Below, in pieces: positions 58,200-64,000 of a DNA stretch of 64,000 bases (its first letter is position 1; each line of letters begins with the position of its first letter). The position numbers were made by a program, and so were the translations under genes. The notes beneath the pieces were generated by a model. The model made no database searches. It was not told where the DNA came from and saw only the letters and a program-made list of their open reading frames with translations. Source of the stretch: Gnetum montanum (lineage: Eukaryota; Streptophyta; Gnetopsida; Gnetales; Gnetaceae); assembly GCA_015680685.1 (NCBI GenBank), contig MNCI01026334.1:606561-670560 (forward strand), read 5' to 3'.

Positions 58200-60933
58200 A
58201 GTACTTGATGAGGCCTCAGTGTTATGTCATGGTATGGTTAGATAGATTTTTTTGCATTAAATTTTGTGCATAATTATATTTTAATTTTATGCATATTTTA
58301 GTTATGTTTTATTATTATGTATTAGCTAATGTGCACTAACCCAATAAATGAGTTTTGGTATGTTCTCATAGAGGCTATGGTATGAACATGATGTTATTAT
58401 TTAATAATTTAATTATGTTAGATGTGTATTTGGTATGACTTTTGGTAAGCTTTCCATATTTTACATTTTAGTGTAGGAGTTAGGATTAGTATTGTCATGT
58501 TAAGGATTTTATTTGTTTTTCTTTAAGAACCCCACACTTCTTTCAACTTGGCACTTTAACATTTAATCTCTTGCATTTGGAGGTACTACTAGATTGAAGG
58601 CTCATACATGAAGCCTTATTGGTTCATGAGTTTGGGCAATGAAAGTTTATGGTTGAGTTCTGTGTAATGCTATGAATCTATGCTTTGATCTTTTAGATAA
58701 GTAATCTTGGTACTTTTTCTTGTCTATTTTGGTTCATAGGATTTGTGCATACTTAGCAAGATTTGGTATTACTTAATTTGAGTAGATCTTGAAGGATTTA
58801 TGTAAATCAAAAAAGCTCTATTTAGATCTATTTGAATTTTATTTAAATTTATGAGAATTTTAATTTGAAATTTTTATTTTATTTTGCATGGATAGATTGT
58901 AAGATTTCTATACTTTGATCTATTATTTCCTTCGGTTGAACTTTCATGTATTTTGTTAATTTTGGGTTTCTTACATTTTGAAAGTTTTCTAGTGATTTCT
59001 TAGAGTTTGGATTCAATCTTGGTGATATCTTATTAATCTCTTCCCTTGTTTTATCGTATAGATCTACTTACGGGGCCTTTATTCCTTTGTTCCTTAAGTT
59101 TCCTTGGTAATTGCAGCTTCCTTATAGGTTTTTTTTTCCTATTTCGATCCTTTTTTCAAAACTCGTGTAAAACCACAAGATAACCATGGGTCATGGGTAG
59201 ATTGTGGTTCATCCACCATGAGTCAGTTTTGGATCATGGTCTTATCATGAGTTATGAAAAAGTTCTAGTCTCTATTTTGCAAAACCTAAAACACCGCAAG
59301 TCATGGTTTGTCATCACGAGTTGTGATGAAGTTATGATTGAGGTTTCCATGTAATTTCACTTTTCTATACTATTTTACAAGTTTTCTTGTTAATCATGAG
59401 TTATGGCTAGGTTGTGCTTTGTAATTATGAGTCATAACATGGTCATGGTTTGTCACCATGAGTTGTGATGAGGTTGTGATTAGTCTTCCTAAAGTTATGG
59501 TAAATCATTTTCAATCTCTTTTGTTGTTTTCATCATTTGTAGTGGATTTCACTTAATCACATGTTGTGTTTTAGTTATGGTTTATCACCACAAGTTGTGG
59601 TCAAGTCATGGTTAACTCATGGTCAGAGGTTTTTATATTAGTTTTGACTAGTAAATATCTTAAGAATACCATGAGTTGTGGTCAAGTCATGGTGAGATTG
59701 TGGTTAGATTTCATGGATTATGGTAAGGTCATGATCAAGTTGTAGCATCTCTAAATTGTCATGTTATGCCACTTTCTACTATTGGAACTTGGTTTGACCT
59801 CTATTGACTTCATTGGACTCAATTTGTGGATTTGGGTTTGTTGGTATGTCAATTTTAACTTAAGATTGATTGTTGGATATTTTGGTTATTTTGGGCATGT
59901 TAGATGATGTTTGGGTCCCTCCACCATCAATGTTTGGTTTGCCTTGTTTAGATGCTTATATGGATGATTAGTTGTTAGGAGCTAGCACCAAGTTGTATAG
60001 TTGGTTAGAGATGGGTTTCTTTGATATGTTTGATGATTAATCTTGCTAGGATGCATTAGTGTGGCTCTTGCTATAGGCTCCATCTTGCAAAAGAGAGTGA
60101 TTCATGGTTGAAAGGTCCTTTTGTTTTATGCCTTCAAAACATTAGAGATAATGTCTTGGGTGACACCTCTAACATTAGTAGTTTGGGAACCTTAGAGCTG
60201 ATGTCATTGGTGATGTATTTGGTTTGGTTAAGACCAATAATAAATCCTTATGCATTGTAGTTTGAAATTTGGCATTTTAAATTTGGAAAAGTAAACATGA
60301 CAAATTGGAAACTAAGTGTGGTGCATGCTAGTATCCTTGTTTGTAGGTTGATCAGTGGAGTGGATAGTTCAATTTAGTTAGACTTATTCAATATACAAAT
60401 TAATGTTTGTGGTGTGTTCTTAGATGTTTGAATTGTTGTGCACTTTAGCATGTTTTGTAGGCAAACATGCCCTCACCTAGCTACCTTGAGACTTACCCTC
60501 AATTTAGCTAGAGGAGGTGGCAAGGTTTCTAACTCAACATATACTAACTTCCTTTTTTATTTATAGGTTACTAAGGCTAGATGAGACAAAATGATTATTT
60601 GATGTTATTGTTGATCTTGGAATGTTATGCTCATGTTTTTTTAAGCTTAAGTATTTTATCTTTTGACATATATGTATGACTTTTGATTAACATGCTTAGC
60701 TAGATCCATAATGTGTGGTCTTTCTTTATTTCTTTCTTTTTCTTTTTTTCTTTTTGCTATTGAGGACTTGCTAAGCTCCTACCTTGGTTCTTATAATTTT
60801 TTGAGACATAATTGATGAAGCATTGGTTGGCTACATTGATGCAACCATGTCGAGACAGATGCCTTGATGCATGTCATCACATCTGTTTGAATAAAAAGTT
60901 AATTTTTGTTAACTTTGATACTGGGGGTCAAGA
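58200..60933. other. T-rich interval left of LTR A5, no coding recognised
   Basis: No protein family seen on either strand. It ends in a purine tract 'actgggggtcaaga' directly before LTR A5, so its right edge behaves like the 3' internal region of an element. Contains the repeated phrase region described separately and a polypyrimidine stretch near 60,720-60,760. Confidence 0.45.
59170..59760. repeat. Degenerate 'catgagttgtgg' phrase repeats
   Basis: Words such as 'accatgagttgtg', 'aagtcatggt' and 'aggttgtgatt' recur at irregular spacing (near 59,183, 59,216, 59,246, 59,298, 59,320, 59,395, 59,436, 59,456, 59,591, 59,670). No single period is preserved. Confidence 0.5.
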
Positions 60934-61704
60934 TGTGATGTTGGATATCCAATATCATGGGATGTATGCTAATCTATAAATATAGTGCTTGGGCATAGGG
61001 TTTGGGCATATTTTTGTTAATAAAGTAACCGAACTCTTGCAGTTTTATTCTGTAGTCTTAGAAAATAGTTAGTGAGTGCCCACAATGTGGATTTGAGTCA
61101 ATTGTGTGGCATCTTATTTGAGTTGCAATGTACTTGGACACCTTCCATGAATGGTAATAAGATTGAGTTTGATTCTTATTCATTACAACACTTTGACTTA
61201 GATTGAATTTACTTTTAATGCAATTTATATTCCATGTACTTAGTTAATACTTACATTTCCATGCATATTAATGAATTGGTGGAATGAGTGCAACTAGTTT
61301 TGAGTGTAAACACATATTCGCTTAGTAACCCCAGCAACATTATTGTTTGGTTCGCCTAGTAGCATAGCATTTGGTAATCCCAATAGTGGATATGTGGGTT
61401 TAGGACATGTATGGTAAGATGGGGACAAATACTCATCACTCGTAGGCTAGTTTAGACTTTACTTTCCATTGTTAATTAGCTTAAATAATTAATTTCTCCA
61501 TTATCTTTAGGAGTAGCATAAGGCTGAAAAACATCAATTATCATATGCCTTACTTTGGACTAAACCATATGTGAAAAAGCTACTATGATCAAGACATAAT
61601 GATCTAGATGCCACAACTAGTCCCATCCATGGAATTCGACCAGATTGTGCGTGAATGCTTGTGATTTGTATGGTTGTGTGTAAGGGGTACCTTGTTGCTC
61701 ATCA
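60934..61704 (+). mobile_element. LTR copy A5 (family A), apparently complete
   Basis: Starts TGTGATGTTGG after a purine tract and ends ...GTTGCTCATCA, 771 bp. TATA box in 'ctataaatatagtgc' near 60,975 and an AATAAA near 61,020. Homologous to A1 throughout. Directly followed by gag, so it serves as a 5' LTR, although the polypurine tract on its left would suit a 3' LTR; either two elements share it or the left match is coincidental. No recognised primer-binding site. Confidence 0.75.
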
Positions 61705-61836
61705 TTGATGCTATTTTTGGGGATGATGCTAGTTATCCAGATTAGTTATATTATACATGATTGCTGTAAAGGTATTAATGATCTATATTTTAGAAAGTAC
61801 TAATATTTTAAGTGACACACATTATCAGGTAAAAAC

Positions 61837-63860
61837 ATGTCTTCTTCACATAGGACCAAGACTGGATCATATGATGAAATTACTCATAGAAGAAATGATA
61901 GGATCTATACTAAAGAAAATTGGAGTGAACAACCTTAAGAAGGGGCTTCCTATGTTCATTTAGAACCTTACTACACTCAAGGACTAGGTTCACCTAAGGC
62001 AGACAATCCTAAAGGAGATGGAGTAAGTCCTAGATCAAAGAGGGCCTTAAGGCCTAGGACCTCCTCTAAATCGAGAAAAGATAAATCAAGGGACCATGGG
62101 GAGAACTATAGGAGCCATGGTGATTCTTCCAATTCCTCATCTTCCTCTTCCTCTTCAACATCTAGTTCTAATGAAGATGAATGTAGGTATAGATATAGAC
62201 CTTCACTACAAGGTCAAGATAAAGATAAAAATTGAACCTAGGGGCAAAATTAAAGACATAAAAATGAGCATAGATAAGATCGTCACAATCAAATGAATAG
62301 AAATAGAAATTTTCATCATAACATGTGTAATGATGATGACACCTCGTTGGCCACTAAGAGTCTAATGCAAATCATGGAGGCAGTTAAGATACCTCACAGG
62401 CATCACAAGGAAAGTCACCTACCTAGGCTTGATATGAATAATATCCCTAAGCTTGTGGAAGGCTATGATTCTAATCCACAACATCATCTACAAGCCTTCC
62501 ATGATGCCTGTGCCTTATTCAACATTGAAAGTAGGTGGCAAAAGCTTAAGCTCTTTCCTAGGACACTAATCAAAAAAGTTGAAAGTTGGTATAGATCATT
62601 GGAACCAAGTTCCATCCACTAGTGGTCCACAATGCTAGAACTTTTCAATAAAAAATACCAAACCTATGTAAGAGTGTCCAACCTAAGAAAAAAAATCCAA
62701 GAGTGGAAGCAAGAAAATCATGAACCCTTGGATGTGGCCTTGGATAGATACTATTCGCTACTACATAAATGTCCTAGCCATGATTTCTCTCAAAAAGAGC
62801 AAGTTTCCCACATCATAGATGGGCTTCGTAATGAAATGAGAGAGGCCCTTGGGATGTATGCTCAAGGTCAATTATATGAACTAGGAACCCATCAGATACA
62901 AAGACTAATTGGGCAAGTGGCAAAAGAAGGAGAAGAGATATGTAAATAAGAGAATGTAGAGGAAAATAGTTGGGACCCAAATCTTCAAAAGAAGAGGGTC
63001 CATATCTATGATGAGGAATAAGAGGGAGCTCTCACTAAGCTTGAAGCAAAGTTGGATAAGATGTTGGAATGGATAAATGAGAAAGTTATAACTTGCGTAG
63101 AAACCATAGAGGAGAGAGTAACACAAAACAAAGCAAGTGATAAAAACAAAAGGAGGAAAAAGAACCAAGAAACAACTAGGAACACTTATCAGCAAAAAGG
63201 GAAAATGACCATAGGAGGAGAGGCTATAGATTCAACCACCGAAGAAGATGATGGATGTGACATTTACGTATATGCCCATCCAAAGGGCTATTGCCCAATC
63301 ATGGTACATCTACATGAGTTTGGGGCTTTTGCATTGAATCCCAAGTTCATACAAAAGCAAATGCCTAGGAAATTATTTTACTCACAAGGTAATTATAAAC
63401 AGTCCTACAACCAACCGTACTATCCTAGGGGGACTTCTTATCAGCCTCAAAAATACTAAAACTGTAGTGGCCATCATCAAACTAGCACTACCCTTACTGC
63501 CAACCGAACCCATATGAATATTATGTTCAACAACCTATTTCCCTGACTAGTTCCACTTCCTCTATCTCAAACTACTACTACTACTCTCTCAAATATCATC
63601 AACCCACAACATATTATATGAGATCACCATCTCACACCTCTCACCCTCCATCATATCCTCAATATTCTCATACTCACCTCCACCATATGTCACCTCCAAC
63701 AACATAGGAAGGTTCAACATCATAACATCAACAAGAAAATGCCACTTGTGTTGTGAACATACATGGAAATGATAATGCTAGTAGATCTCCAGCACAATCT
63801 TAGAAACATCCTTTCTTTAGAATGGTTTCCATGCATAATCACAAAACACATAAACCTACT
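61837..63860 (+). pseudogene. Athila-like gag relic behind LTR A5
   Basis: ATG at 61,837 gives MSSSHRTKTGSYDEITHRRN, a basic stretch with a serine run (about 62,125-62,165), then the gag core: MNNIPKLVEGYDSNPQHHLQ, FHDACALFNIESRWQKLKLF and VESWYRSLEPSSIH, then LFNKKYQTYVRVSNLRKKIQ and REALGMYAQGQLYELGTHQI. A lysine-rich segment follows (KNKRRKKNQETTRNTYQQKG) and the C-terminal part is rich in Y, P, Q and H. Stops occur near 61,960, 62,233, 62,620, 62,947 and 63,018, and frames shift. It is cut by LTR A6 at 63,868. Confidence 0.75.
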
Positions 63861-63867
63861 AGCACAT

Positions 63868-64000
63868 TGATGAGTGACGAGGTACCCCTACACTCAACCA
63901 TACGAATACGAGCGTGTACGCGTGATCTGGTCAAACTCCGCAGACTAAATGCCTTAACACCACAAGAAACACTTGGGGTTAATCGTTCGTTGTCTTCCCA
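63868..64000 (-). mobile_element. LTR copy A6 (family A), cut by the window edge
   Basis: Begins TGATGAGTGACGAGGTACCC and follows A2 and A4 to the edge. It interrupts the gag of the related A5 element, in opposite orientation. Confidence 0.85.

Overview
This is a plant nuclear window, most likely from a large, retrotransposon-bloated genome such as a conifer (inference). The plant character rests on a plant-type cytosolic ribosomal protein L3 gene, a PLS-class pentatricopeptide repeat (PPR) gene, and Ty3/gypsy lineages typical of plants (Tat/Ogre-like, Athila-like, chromovirus). There is no bacterial gene organisation. Only two genes look cellular; nearly everything else is old transposon sequence riddled with stops and frameshifts.

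Layout. 1-3,716: the 3' part of an Athila-like element, a decayed extra ORF followed by an LTR (family 'A', copy A1). 4,040-5,110: minus-strand gypsy pol relic. About 5,549-27,280: a giant composite Tat/Ogre-like element. It has a 5' LTR, gag, a nested LTR-like insertion carrying a ~193-bp palindrome-bearing tandem array, the gag zinc-knuckle region and protease, then a ~10.3-kb interval holding an unidentified minus-strand coding relic and about 16 diverged ~185-bp tandem units. RT, RNase H and a second archaeal-type RNase H follow, and a 3' LTR abuts the second RNase H because integrase is gone. 28,892-33,533: LINE with ORF1 and ORF2 (endonuclease, FADD reverse transcriptase), cut in its terminal zinc finger by LTR copy A2, which runs into a 910-bp assembly gap (34,082-34,991). 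34,992-37,254: PPR gene, 5' end in the gap. 39,190-40,225: minus-strand LINE fragment. 40,268-42,235: chromovirus pol relic ending in a chromodomain, with an inverted second chromodomain piece at 42,340-42,500. 44,749-47,769: complete three-exon RPL3 on the minus strand (389 codons). 48,422-50,900: LTR copy A3 fused to a second copy of the A1-type ORF. 51,932-58,190: Athila-like element on the minus strand with truncated LTR A4. 60,934-63,867: LTR A5 plus gag, interrupted by LTR A6 at the right edge.

The two cellular genes are independent. RPL3 is a core 60S subunit protein; the PPR protein is predicted to act in organelle RNA processing. The rest is a layered record of insertion, deletion and C-to-T decay. 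Several oddities look like assembly joins marked by single Ns (6,224; 21,714; 47,943; 53,685; 53,914), including one inverted, duplicated contig inside a retrotransposon. I did not find a convincing undescribed functional system. The most unusual signal is the 193-bp array whose 20-bp palindrome keeps its symmetry through matched base changes. All identities and boundaries are by eye.
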